Shown piece after piece: positions 21,240-32,524 of a stretch of 64,000 nucleotides of DNA. The notes below the pieces were generated by a model. It was not told the origin of the DNA. It ran no database searches and saw only the letters and a list, made by a program, of their open reading frames with translations. The translations under genes and the position numbers were made by a program. The DNA is taken from NCBI GenBank assembly GCA_963575745.1, contig CAUYUJ010003592.1:248001-312000 (forward strand), read 5' to 3'. Positions within the stretch are counted from its first letter, which is position 1; the number at the start of each line of letters is the position of its first letter. The stretch comes from Prorocentrum cordatum (Eukaryota; Sar; Dinophyceae; Prorocentrales; Prorocentraceae).

Positions 21240-22640
21240 GAAGCCACGCAGAGGAGGTGAGGAAAGGAACGGAGCAAGAGGAGGAGGAGCGGAGGAAAAG
21301 GAGGGAGGAGGAGGAGGAGCGGAGGAAAAGGAGGGAACGGAGGAAAAGGAGGGAGAAGAACGAGGTGAGGGAGCGAGGTAAGAAGGCGAGACAGAGGAGA
21401 CGAGGAGCTTGGAGGATCTCCCCTTCGCCGTCCGAACAGCTTTGGCTCTGGTCCACGTCCACGCGCGCGCGGCCGCGGCGGCCGCGGCGGCCGCGGCGCG
21501 CAGCGGCGCGCAAGGCCGCCACCCGCAGGCCCGCGCGCCGCAGCGCTGCAGCGCTGCAGCATCCTCCTTCCGTTTCTTTCCTCCTACTCGGACTCTTTCA
21601 GAACTCCCTCTGCCTTGTCTCTCTCATCCCTCCTTATTCCTGCCTCCCTCCTCGTCGTCCTCCCTCCTGCCAACCCCCTCATCCTTCCTTCATGTCCTCA
21701 TGTTCCTCCTCATCCTCCTCTTTCTCCTCTTCTTCTCACCCTCCTCCTCTTCCTCCTCCTGCTCCTCCTCCTCCTGGTCATCCTCTCCCTCCTCCTCCTT
21801 CTCCCCTCCCTCCTCCTTCTCTCCTTCTCCGCCTCTTCCTCATCCACTTCTCCTGACCCTCTCTCTCCCTCCTCCCCCTCGTCATCATCATCGTCATCCG
21901 CATCGTCATCATCATCATCATTATCATCATCATCATCATCAGCATCATCATCATCAGCATCATCATCATCATCCTCATCCTCGATCTCCTCCCCCTCCTC
22001 CTTCCTCCTCCGCCTCCCCAGGTTGGCCCAGTTGGCCCTGGGGCCCAGGAGTCCTCCCTCCTCCGCCACTTCCTCCTTGTCCTACTTCTCCTCTTCCTCC
22101 TCCTCCTCCCTCCTTCGCCTCCTCCTCATCCCTCCCCCATCCTAGGACTCCTCCTCTCCTCCTCTCCTCCCTCCCCTCCTTCTTGTCCTCAGTTAACTTG
22201 TCCTCCTCTCCTCCTCCTCCGCCTGAAGGCCCTTCCCCTTCTTCCCAACTCCCTCCGCCTCCTCCTCTTCCTCCCTCCTCCTCCTCTTCCCTCTCACCAT
22301 CATCACCCTTCCTCTTGAAAGGTTGAAAGGGGGTAGGGCCGAGGGGCGTTAAGAGGAGGAGGATGGGGCAGGAGAGGATGTGGGGTGGAGGGTGGAGGGA
22401 CGAGGGAGGATGAGCAGGGGGGGGATAACGAGGAGAAGGAGGAGGGGAGGAGGAGGGGAGGAGGAGGAAGAGGAGGGAGGAAGAGGAGCGAGGAGGAGGA
22501 GAAGCGAGGGTCGGAGAGGAGGAGGCGAGGAGGAAGGAGGAGGAGGAGGTGGACGGAGGACGGAGGAGGAGGAGGGCACGGTGAGGCTCGTCGAGGAGGA
22601 GGAGGAGGAGGAGGAGGAGGTAGGGAGAAGGCGGAAGAAG
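21240..22640. repeat. GGA/CCT/CAT low-complexity block
   Basis: GGA-rich to 21,410, then CCTCCT-rich, with a (CAT)n tract at about 21,880-21,985 and GGAGGA again at 22,430-22,640. Includes (CGGCCG)n-like sequence at 21,466-21,500. The very long open frames encode Ser/Pro/Arg/Glu runs and are not credible genes. Confidence 0.85.
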
Positions 22641-23040
22641 GAGGCCCTCTCCCAGGCCCGTCCTCTTCCATCCTGGACGCCAGCAGAAACGTTGGACCCG
22701 AGGATGCTGCAGCTATCTAGATCAACGCCGCACGCAAATTTCTCCAGAAGAGGGGCGGCTGCTTCGGGACGGGAGGCCGGCACGAAAAAACACGGGCCAC
22801 GGGCGCGGGCCGGCTGGCAGGGCGCAGGCCGGCTGGGCCCAGGCAAGAGAAATATTGAATCGCTTCGCTCATTCCGCTGGCCCGTGATATGGCATCGCTG
22901 GTTTTTGTCTGTGTGTTCGTTGCCCATGTTGCGCTCTTGGGGGCGGGTGTCGTTCGGACGCGTTGCGTGGGGAGTTTTGATGGTGAAGCAGTTCCCTGGG
23001 GGTCGTCTCTCGATGGGGCGAAATAGAGTCGTCGTCAAGA
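22641..23040. other. No supported gene
   Basis: Ordinary-complexity GC-rich sequence between two low-complexity blocks. No open frame stands out. Confidence 0.45.
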
Positions 23041-23710
23041 TGCTTCTTCTTTGGGGGGCCTCTTGGGGTCTGTTGAGAGGCCGTTCGGGGGCGCCTGGGA
23101 GACATGTTTGAAGCCTTCTGGGGCTTCTTTTGGGCCTCCTGGGAGTCTCCTGGGGCCTCTTGGCGACATCTTGGGGCCTCTTGGAGGCCTCTTGGGGCCT
23201 CTTTGGGACCTCCTGGGCGCCTTCTGGGACGGAGGGCTCCATTTTTGAGTTCTCGGTATCCCTCCTGAGTCCCTCTTGGGCCCGTCTTGGGGCCTCTTGG
23301 TCCGTCTTGGGCGGCACTTGGGCCGTCTTGAGGGCTCTCTTGGGTCGTTTCGGCGCCGTCTTGGGAGCTTCGTGGGCCGTCTTGGAGCGGTCTTGGGGGC
23401 CTCTTGGGCCGTCTTGGAGCGTCCGGAAGCCGAAAAAGCCAGAACACAAAAAACATCGAAAAAACAAATGAAAATCAACGATTTTGGCCTCTTGGGGCTC
23501 TCTGCGGAGGCCTCTTGGAAGGCTCTTGGGGCGTCTTGGAGGCCTCTTGGGCTGTCTTGGGGGCCTTTTGGGCCGTCTTGGGGTCATCTTCGGCGTCTTC
23601 GAGCGCTCTTTGGGCGTCTCGGGGGCCTCTTGGGCAGTCTTGGGGGCCTCTTGGGGCACTCTGAGCGCGCTCTGGGGAGCCTGAGAGGCCGCACCCAGAA
23701 GGAAAACCAT
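23041..23710. repeat. Degenerate GGGGCCTCTTG tandem repeat
   Basis: Dozens of imperfect copies of words such as TCTTGGGGCCTC and TCTTGGAGGCC, with a basic period near 11 bp and multiples of it. On the minus strand it translates into Pro/Lys/Arg/Gly runs without stops, which explains a 450-codon open frame there. Confidence 0.8.
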
Positions 23711-23923
23711 CTCTGAGTAGACTTGGTCGGGCGGCGGTCGGGCGTTGGTCGGGGTACTTTTCGCCGGGGGACCCCCAGGGGCCGCCCCGCGCGCGCGAAC
23801 TAGAAATACTGTTAATACTGTTAACCAGTTACCGGAGATCTTAGCACGCCCTGGCCCGTTGGGCCGGCGAATTTAGTCCAGCATCCTGAAACCCGAAACA
23901 CAAACTACATGAAGCCGCCTGGA

Positions 23924-24292
23924 CTAGCCTAGAAGGTGCTTTCTACTACCCCTACCCCCTGAAGCGGCGCCAGCGCCAGCGCCGCCCTTCCTCCCCTTGC
24001 GCTCCTTCTTGGCTTCCAAGATGGGATCCGCGCTCGCCTTCTTGAACTCCAGAGTGGCCTCGCCCGAGACCTCGGCCGGAAAGGAAGGCCTGCTCAAGTA
24101 ACGGCAGGGCGCGTCGGCGACCAGGCCTTCCGTGGACACGAGCCAGTAGCTCGTGAAAGTCACTTTGATCTTGCGATTCTTCGCGATCTCGAAATCGAAC
24201 TCGTAGTTCTTCTCGTGCACGTCCATGGTCCCGTTCCCCGAGTCGTTCTCAGGCACGGTCCACGCGACCGAGAAGTGGTCGCCGTTGAAGCC
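23924..24292 (-). CDS. Terminal exon, possibly of the 28-32 kb gene
   Basis: Reading leftward, the exon follows CGTTGCGAG/GGC and is open for about 122 codons to a stop at 23,924. The peptide is protein-like: FNGDHFSVAWTVPENDSGNG, then FDFEIAKNRKIKVTFTSYWL, then a basic, Gly/Ala-rich tail (KKERKGRKGG). It starts in phase 0, matching the phase-0 end of the exon at 28,368 in the same direction, so it could be the last exon of that gene across a 4-kb repeat-filled intron. It could equally be the end of a separate truncated gene. No family is recognised. Confidence 0.45.
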   Translation of the reverse strand, partial: GFNGDHFSVAWTVPENDSGNGTMDVHEKNYEFDFEIAKNRKIKVTFTSYWLVSTEGLVADAPCRYLSRPSFPAEVSGEATLEFKKASADPILEAKKERKGRKGGAGAGAASGGRGSRKHLLG

Positions 24293-24309
24293 CTCGCAAC
24301 GAAAAAGGG

Positions 24310-24528
24310 AGGAGATGATGAGGAGGAGGGGGAACCAGGAGGAGAGGGAAAAAGGGCAAGGAGGTGAGGTGGGGAAGAGGACCGATGAGGAAAGAGGAAG
24401 GAGGCAAGAGGAAAGAGGAAGGACGAAGGAGAGAGCACAGGAGGAAGATGAGAAGCAGGAGAAGGAGGAGGCGGATAATGAGGAGAAGAAGAAGAGGAGG
24501 AGGAGAGAGAAGGATAATGAACGAGAGG

Positions 24529-24558
<30 letters not shown>
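24310..24558. repeat. GGA/GA-rich low-complexity DNA
   Basis: Purine-rich AGGAGGAGG and (GA)n sequence; upstream flank of the terminal exon on the minus strand. Confidence 0.8.
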
Positions 24559-24559
<1 letters not shown>

Positions 24560-25166
24560 TCGAGCTAGGTGCGCTCGCGTCATATCTGACGTCCTACCCC
24601 TCCCTCCCATCCCTTACCATGGCGCTGATTTTCTCTATCCGCGGACGCGTGTCGTAGCGGACCTGTGGCTCCGCGCGCGCGCGTAGTGGGTGGTGGTGCA
24701 CGTGCGTGCGCGCGTGCGTGTGTGCGTGGTTGTGGTGGTGCTGGTGCTGGTGCTGGTGCTGGTGCTGGTGCTGGTGCTGGTGCTGGTGCTGGTGCTGGTG
24801 CTGGTGGTTTTGGTGGTGGTGCTGGTGGTGGTTGTGGTGGTGGTGGTGATGGTGGTGGTGGTGGTGGTGGTGGTGGTGCGGCGCGGTGGTGGCGGGCGGA
24901 TGGGCGCGCGAGAAAGAGGCCCGCGGTGGGGTCAGAACGCCATCCCGAACGACGGAGGCCAAACACAGATCCGAACATGAGGCCCACGCTGCAGCGGGAG
25001 CACGATTCGGAACGATTCGGGAGCAGAAATGAGGCCGGCGCCTCAGCGAGAGCAGCATTTTGAAAAACACGCTGGCGAAAACCCAACTCCCAGGAATCCT
25101 GCGTGTAAAAAAACTTACTTTCAGGCCGCCATCGGGGGAAGAGGGAAAGTAGTATTCATATATGAC
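24560..25166 (-). repeat. Repeat element R5, minus-oriented copy
   Basis: About 600 bp that match, in reverse complement, 45,858-46,484. Shared landmarks are GAATACTACT, GGCGGCCTGAAAGTA, AGGATTCCTGGGAGTTGGGT, GAGGCGCCGGCCTCATTTCT, a (CCA/CAC)n core, AAAATCAGCGCCATGGT and GACGTCAGATATGACGCGAG. The core microsatellite differs (GGTGCT repeats here, CCA there). One end contains three diverged subunits related to R2 (GCTCTCGCTGAGGCG; GCTCCCGCTGCAGCG; GTTCTGACCCCACCG). Confidence 0.85.
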
Positions 25167-25309
25167 CCCCCCGGGGCGCAGCGCCAGCGCCGCCGCCACC
25201 GCCGCCGCCGGCGCGGCCTCCCCCCCTCCTCCCCCGCCCTCCCCTTCCCCCCCAATTCAACCCTGCCCCATCCAATCCCCTCCAACCCTGCCCATCCATC
25301 CCCTCTCTG

Positions 25310-25683
25310 CCTCTCTGTCTGTTTGTCTGTCTGTTTGCTTGTCTGTCTGTCTGTCTGTCTGTCTGGCTGGCTGTCTGTCTGTCTCGGTATGTCTGTCTGT
25401 TTCTTTTCGGCTTGTACGGCTGTCAGTCTGGCTGTCTGTCTGTCTGTCTGCATGCGTTTATGTATCTCTTTATGTTTCTGACTTCCTTCTCTCGCTTCCT
25501 CTCTGCGTCTCTCTGAGTCTCTCTCGCTTTCTCTCTCTCTATCGCTCGATGTCTCTCTGTATCCCTTTCTCCCGACTCTCCCTCTCATTCTCCACTCTCT
25601 ATATGTCTTTCTCTCTCTCACTCTCTCTCTCTCTCTCTTTCTCTTGCGTTTTCTTTTTCTCTCTCTCTCTCTCTCTCTCTTTT

Positions 25684-25726
<43 letters not shown>

Positions 25727-25880
25727 CCCCACCCTTTCTCTCTGCATCATATCTCTCTTCGCCTCTCGCTCCGTCGCTCGCCGCCCCACGGGTTCGCATC
25801 CCACTGCGTGTTGTCGAGTATCCCTCCTCTTTTTTTCTCTCTCTCTCTCTCTCTCTCTCCCTCTCTCTCTCTTTTTTTTC
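25310..25880. repeat. (TCTG)n, (CT)n and (TA)n microsatellites
   Basis: TGTCTGTCTG at about 25,310-25,450, CT-rich DNA to 25,720 ending in a short (TA)n, and another CT block at 25,833-25,880. Confidence 0.9.
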
Positions 25881-26007
25881 CCAACCATCCTGTGTTGTTG
25901 GGTCCTCGTTTTGAAGAGACGGTGCCCCCCGTCCTCCTTCCTCCTCCTTCCTCCTCCTCTCCCCCCCCTCCTCCTCCTCCTCCTTCCTCCTCCTTCCCCA
26001 TCATACC

Positions 26008-27508
26008 CATTTCGGCACACCCCTCACACGTTTCGTGGCCCCATAGGGAGCTCCACCGAAGGCCCCAGTGCTGCCGTCCGCATGCGTCCCGCACACCCAT
26101 TTCGGCACACCCCTCACACGTTTCGTGGCCCCATAGGGAGCTCCACCGAAGGCCCCATGGCTGCCGTCCGCATGCGTCCCGCACACCCATTTCGGCACAC
26201 CCCTCACACGTTTCGTGGCCCCACAGGGAGCTCCACCGAAGGCCCCAGTGCTGCCGTCCGCATGCGTCCCGCACACCCATTCGGCACACCCCTCACACGT
26301 TTCGTGGCCCCATAGGGAGCTCCACCGAAGGCCCCATGGCTGCCGTCCGCATGCGTCCCGCACACCCATTTCGGCACACCCCTTACACGTTCCGTGGCCC
26401 CACAGGGAGCTCCACCGAAGGCCCCAATGCTGCCGTCCGCATGCGTCCCGCACACCCATTTCGGCACACCCCTCACACGTTTCGTGGCCCCATAGGGAGC
26501 TCCACCGAAGGCCCCATGGCTGCCGTCCGCATGCGTCCCGCACACCCATTTCGGCACACCCCTCACACGTTTCGTGGCCCCACAGGGAGCTCCACCGAAG
26601 GCCCCAGTGCTGCCGTCCGCATGCGTCCCGCACACCCATTTCGGCACACCCCTCACACGTTTCGTGGCCCACCTCACACGTCGCACCGTGGCCCCACAGG
26701 GAGCTCCACCGAAGGCCCCATGGCTGCATGCGTCCGCATGCGTCCCGCACACCCATTTCGGCACACCCCTCACACGTTTCGTGGCCCCACAGGGAGCTCC
26801 ACCGAAGGCCCCAGTGCTGCCGTCCGCATGCGTCCCGCACACACATTTCGGCACACCCCTCACACGTTTCGTGGCCCCATAGGGAGCTCCACCGAAGGCC
26901 CCATGCTGCCGTCCGCATGCGTCCCGCACACCATTTCGGTCACACGTTTCGTGGCACACCCACGTTGCGTCCCGGCACCCATTTCGGCAACCCCTCACAC
27001 ACAGGGAGCTCCACCGAAGGCCCCAGTGCTGCCGTCCGCATGCGTCCCGCACACCCATTTCGGCACACCCCTCACACGTTTCGTGGCCCCATAGGGAGCT
27101 CCACCGAAGGCCCCATGGCTGCCGTCCGCATGCGTCCCGCACACCCATTTCGGCACACCCCTCACACGTTTCGTGGCCCCACAGGGAGCTCCACCGAAGG
27201 CCCCAGTGCTGCCGTCCGCATGCGTCCCGCACACCCATTTCGGCACACCCCTCACACGTTTCGTGGCCCCACAGGGAGCTCCACCGAAGGCCCCAGGCTG
27301 CCGTCCGCATGCGTCCCGCACACCCATTTCGGCACACCCCTCACACGTTTCGTGGCCCCACAGGGAGCTCCACCGAAGGCCCAGTGCTGCCGCCGCATGC
27401 GCCCCGCACACCCATTTCGGCACACCCCTCACACGTTTCGTGGCCCCACAGGGAGCTCCACCGAAGGCCCCAGTGCTGCCGTCCGCATGCGTCCCGCACA
27501 CCAGGTGT
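26008..27508 (+). repeat. 90-bp satellite R1, array 4, with dimeric higher order
   Basis: About 16 copies of the 90-bp unit. Two unit types alternate for most of the array: one with GGCCCCATAGGG and GGCCCCATGGCTGCC, the other with GGCCCCACAGGG and GGCCCCAGTGCTGCC, giving a 180-bp dimer. Rearranged or shortened copies sit near 26,668-26,690 and 26,905-27,000. The open frames on both strands are by-products of the 30-codon period. Confidence 0.95.
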
Positions 27509-27794
27509 GTGGCGTGCCGACATGGGCGTCGCGGCGCGCGGGCGCTGCCGTCGGGGTTCCCAGGGAAGCCCCCTGCAGAGGCGACGCTCAGAGTCACGAG
27601 TACCGAGAGTCACGCAGACCCAAACTGTTCACTGTCGTATACATACATTTACACTGGGCGTATCCATGCACGCATTCATGCGAATAGAATCAATCGCGCG
27701 CAGATTCATTCATAATCAGACTCGCTCGCGATCCGACTCGCACGCGCTCAAGCTTTCATATTCGGACCTATCGTCTTCGTTCGTGTTGTGTACA

Positions 27795-27862
27795 CTGCCA
27801 CGCATTTCGGCACACCCCTCATACGGCTCGTGGCCCCATAGGGAGCGCCACCGAAGAAGATA
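27795..27862 (+). repeat. Solitary R1 fragment
   Basis: Part of one 90-bp unit (CACGCATTTCGGCACACCCC to GGGAGCGCCACCGAAG) isolated from array 4 by about 290 bp. Confidence 0.8.
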
Positions 27863-27920
27863 TTCACAATTGCGGTACTCTCAACTGCATATGGTTGGGT
27901 CCTTCGCCAGGCTATTTTTT

Positions 27921-28037
<117 letters not shown>

Positions 28038-28367
28038 CCTTATGTTTCTCTTTCTCCGTGCATGTTTGGGCTCGTCGGATGGCTATGCGCATTATCGATG
28101 CGCACGCGCGATTGCGTCTCCATCCTTCCCCCCCCTTCCCTCCCCCCTCCCTTCCATCCCCACCTCTCTTCCCTCGCTCCACACCCTGCCTCCGCCTCCT
28201 CCCCCCTCTAACTATCCCTCCCCGGGGGTCCCTCTTCCCTCTGCCTTCCCTTCCCTCCCTCCCCTATCGGCCACTCCTCCCTCCTTCCGCCCTCCTCCCT
28301 CCTCCCTCCCCCCTTCCCTCTCCCTCCACCGCCCTCTCCTCCTCCTCCGCTCCCTCCCGCTAGCGGC

Positions 28368-31300
28368 CTCCTTCGGCATCGGCTGGACGTAGAAGTCCAA
28401 GCCGAGGGCGGTGCAGACGCGGATGCACCCCTTCACGGGGACGCGCGTCACGCGGCCCAGGAAGTTCAGCCTCAAGAACTTGTCACAGAAGGCCATGGGC
28501 TTCATCTCGGCGAGCGAGGCGTAGGGGTCAAGCTTGAGGCTAGACCGGTTCTCGAAGTGGTCCGAATCGTTATCGTACGCGCACCTGTAGAGCTTGTTCT
28601 CCAAATCTGATGCCAGGAGCCTGATCACGTCAGGATTCACCGTCTTGAAGAAGTCCGCGTCGAACTTCACGTCGCTGGCGCCGGCGTCCTCGGCGATGCC
28701 AGCGTTGCACTTGGTGGTGCACGCGCCCCTCAAGATCTCAGTGGCACTCACCCAGCCCCCTGGGAACTCGCATTCAGGCTCGGCAGGCACGTGGACCAAC
28801 TGGGTGGAGCTCGGCTTGGACATGAAGGACTCATGCCAAGCACTCTTCTCTTTCTCTTGCCTCTTCGTCTCCCCGGACACGAACTTATCGAACCCGCCTT
28901 TGGATGCAGCGGTGACGAGGTCGCTCCACAGGGTGACCCACTTGTCAGACTCTGGCTTCCTCGGCGCGGAGCCAATGTCCAGAGCGTGCACCTTCGTGGC
29001 GTTGGTGCTGAGGACCTGGACGGCCGAAGAGTAGTCGGCGTCGGTGACCTTGGCCATGCCTGTGGCGCACGACTCCAAGACGGCGAGAGTGATCACGGAC
29101 CTATTGATCATGAAGCGCTCTAGCTCCTTGCTGTCTTTGAACACCCCCGCGCGCGCCTTCGGGAACACGCCCTCGCCAGCATCGACGACGATGTCGAACA
29201 GTAGGGGGCAAATCTCGTCGCGGCGGCCAACCGACATGTCATCGAATACATCCCCTTCGAAGCCCTTCAGCACGATTGCCAGCAGACGCCTGAGGCTGAT
29301 GTCGTTATCTGCGGTCTCGGTCTCGACCACATTCTTGATGGCGAGGAGCGCCGGCTGCCTGGCGACGCGACCCGTCACCTGGAGGTGTAGGCGCGACCCG
29401 TTCGAAAACAAAACTCCCTTCCTCCACCCCCCATCGCTCTCTCCCCTCCCCTCCCCCAACCCCCCTCCCCCGCGCCCTCCCCATTGCTGGAGGCGGTCGG
29501 AAGGAGGGGGCTGGGCGGCGCGGGAGGAGGAGAGGGTGACAGGAGGACTGGAGGAGAGCAATCCGGTTTTTGATTCGCAAGCCGCTGCCACCTGGTTCGT
29601 CTCCACATACCGCGCAATGTCGACAGTCAAGCCCCCCTCGCGCTCCAACAGCTTCGCGAACAAGTCGCCCGATGCAGGCGCGCCCTTCTCGATGCTCATC
29701 AAGTTCTCAATGATCTCTGCAGTCAGCCCAGCGCCGCGTGCTTCTGTGGAGTCCCACGATAAATCGTGAGCGCTGATCAACTTCGACTTGATGTAGTTGC
29801 GCATCACCGACCACTTTTTGATCTCCTTCGGCTTCTTATCCTTCTTGGCGTCAGCACCCGCGTCGATCGGGGTGACGGACTTGCCCTTGATGGTGAAAAT
29901 GAGGCCCCGCCTGTGCGCCATCGTCACGGCCTCCCTCTTAATCATGGACGGAACAAGCCCCTTGAGCGAGGAGGTCACGGCCGCGATGAGATCGTGCAGG
30001 AAGAGCTTCGTCGTCGTGGGTTTCAAGTCGCTGCCGCCCTCCAACTCCACGGCGTGCTCCGCGTCTAAGCCCACCAGCTCGTGCGCGACGGTCCTGTCCT
30101 CCATCGTCGGGGACAGGGGGATCATGAGCGTCTCCTGCGGAGGGCCCCCTGGCTGAGCATCTGGAGTGGCCTTCGCTTTTGGCGGCTTTGACTTCGCACC
30201 TTGCTCGCCTTTCGGTGCCTTCGACTTAGTGTTGCCCGTCCCCTTGCCGCGACCTTTCCCGCGACCCTTGCCCTTCTTCTTGCCCTTGATGTTGGAGTCG
30301 TCGCCGTCGCCGCCCTGTGACTCCTCCTCCTGCTTCACCTCCGCCTGCTCCTGCGGCTGCTCCACCTGCGGCTGCGTGCCTGCGGAGTCGCTGCTGACCA
30401 CCGCCACCGCGGCAGCCTGCGCGGCATCCTCGGACCCAGCAACGCTGCCGAGTGAAGCGTTTGACGGATGTCCTTCGAGCTTCCTCTTCTTCCTCCCAAT
30501 CTGCACCTCAAGCATCGCCTTCCTGCGCCTGTTCGTCGAAGCAGCAGCATCACTGGGCTGAGTTGTCGCGGGCGGCGCCCTCGGCGCCGGCGCCGCGCCC
30601 GGGGCGGCGATGGCGGTGGGCCCCGCCTCCGCCGCTGAAGCAGCCTTAGCCTTGGCGGGTGCCTTGGCCTTGGCCTTGGCCGCCGCGGCCGCCGCCTTGC
30701 CCTTCGATTGCTGGACCTGCTCTGGGGAGTAGATCTTCGCCCCTTCCATGTTGTCCGCGAGACCGCCGATCAAGTCAGGCGCGGCCGCGGCATCGAACAG
30801 GAGCATCTCTCGGGGCACCTCGACGCCCTCGGGATTGATCATGGGCATGACCATGGCAAGCAGCTCGAGCAGGATCATCTTGAAACAGTCCTTGTCAACA
30901 GTGAGCGCGAAGTTCTTGACCATGAACGACGCTATCTTGTGGTTCGCTGCGATCACGGCCATTACATCGTAGCGAGAGTCTAAGTAATCGGCGTCACTGG
31001 TCATCATGAGCTCGTAATCATCATAGACGCCAATCTTGTCCATTGTGTGCTTGAACGAAGATAGCCTTGTCCAGTCAGGCCACGTATCGCAGATGCCAGG
31101 GTTGTCATCCTGACTGAGGAAGCAAACAGTTATCTGACCCAGGAAACATTGGCTGGGAATGGTTTCAACAAGAAAGGAGATCGAGAAGGGGGGGGAAGGA
31201 GGGCTCGGCGTGGACCTGATGAGACAGGAAGGGAAGGGAAGACTAAGGTGGAGGAGGAGAGGAGGAGAGGGAGGAGAAGGATGCGAGAGCAGGAGGCAAA

Positions 31301-32524
31301 GGAGAAGAAGGCGGCGGAAGATGCTGGAGGCAGAGCGAGAGATGTGAAACGAAGGACGGAAGGGCAGGGAAGGGGCCGTGGGCAGATATTCTAGCCAGTC
31401 CTTGATCCATTTGAGGTACTCTTTCTGGTAAGTGTGCTCACCAGTCGTGGGGAATGACCTCGCCGTCCTCTTGAGGGCGTCTTTCAGATGCGCAGCCCAA
31501 CCTTTTTCGACGCGACTCACGCTGTCGTAGAACTCGAAATGGTTTTTGCCAGCAGCCCCGAGGTCCTCATTATGACAGTCTTTCAGGAAGAAACATACAT
31601 CGGGCGGCGTCTGGTTGAAAAACACAGCGACCCTTTGGAGCCCGCGGGAAACAGCGTTCATCACGTGCTTGTTCTTCGGCTCGCGCTTCTGGGCCTCCAC
31701 GATCGATTCTGTCAGCGTAGCCCACGACAAGAGCAGGTATGGCTCGCCATCCTTTGCAGGTTCAATGGCCCATGGGTCCCCGCGAATCCCTTTCCACACA
31801 CCTTTGAGCAATGCGTTTTGGACATACCGCTCTTTCACACGATCGTGGTTGCGTCTGTTGTACTCCGGATGCCGAAGAACAACTTGTTTCCCACTGGAGT
31901 CGAAGATCGGGGGGTTCTCATTCTCGCGGTGAACGAAGGCGCGCAGGACCCAAGCCAGAATCTGAGAGCCTGGCAAGCGCAAGGCGGGGGGAGGAGGAGG
32001 AGGAGAAAGTGGGGGGAGGGGGGAAGGGCATGAGGAGTGAAAGCATGGAAGAGCGTCGAGGAGTAGAGGGCAGCGTCGCCAAGGACGAGGTCGAGCCTAG
32101 TCCTCGGGAAGGGCGGCAAACAGCCGCCCGCCCCGACCTTGCCCGGGGCCCTCGGCCCTCGGCGTCGCTTCCAACCCTATCCTCGTCGACGCATTTCCAT
32201 TGGGTCCATTTGGGGCTTGGGTCAGGGGGCGGGGCAGAGGCCTTCAAACTCAGATTCAAACTCATGCTGGGCAGTTCAGTTCAGGGAGGGCCCCCTGAGG
32301 CCAGGCCCCTGCCCCTGCCTCCTGACCTAAGCCCTGCCCCCAGCTTGATATGTTCAGAGATGTTGGGCCCTCGCGCCTTCCAGCCCAGGGCAGCGCGCGT
32401 GGATGGAGGGGCAGTTCTTGTCGAAGCGGTCATAGGGCGACTTGTAATCCTCCACTCTGCCAGTGTACGGTTCTGATTTTGTAGCACAGCCAGCCATCCC
32501 GCCCGTATCGACGCGGCGCACTGA
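28368..32524 (-). CDS. Large multi-exon gene, unknown family (>1,080 aa)
   Basis: Inferred exons in transcription order: 32,524-32,377, 31,969-31,401, 31,109-29,592 and 29,378-28,368, perhaps ending in the exon at 24,292-23,924. Phases agree at each junction; donors are AAG/GC, AAG/GA, CAG/GT and GAG/GC. Exon 1 contains KSPYDRFDKNCPSIHARCPG. Exon 2 has mixed helical sequence with HRENENPPIFDSSGKQVVLR. Exon 3 begins DDNPGICDTWPDWTRLSSF and carries an Ala/Lys-rich stretch and the basic linker KGKKKGKGRGKGRGKG, then a bipartite-type basic region. Exon 4 is helical (SLRRLLAIVLKGFEGDVFDD). The low-complexity basic linker between helical modules resembles that of the gene at 6.2-10.8 kb. No catalytic motif is visible. 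The start codon was not found and may lie upstream. Introns 2 and 3 are pyrimidine-rich on the coding strand. Confidence 0.65.

Noticed and set aside
22349-23710. A 453-codon minus-strand open frame rich in Pro/Lys/Arg
   Set aside because: Coincides with an 11-bp-type tandem repeat and GGA tracts; no conserved domain visible.
25808-27687. Open frames of up to 490 codons on both strands
   Set aside because: They are the 90-bp satellite read in frame; 90 is a multiple of 3, so any stop-free unit yields a long periodic peptide.
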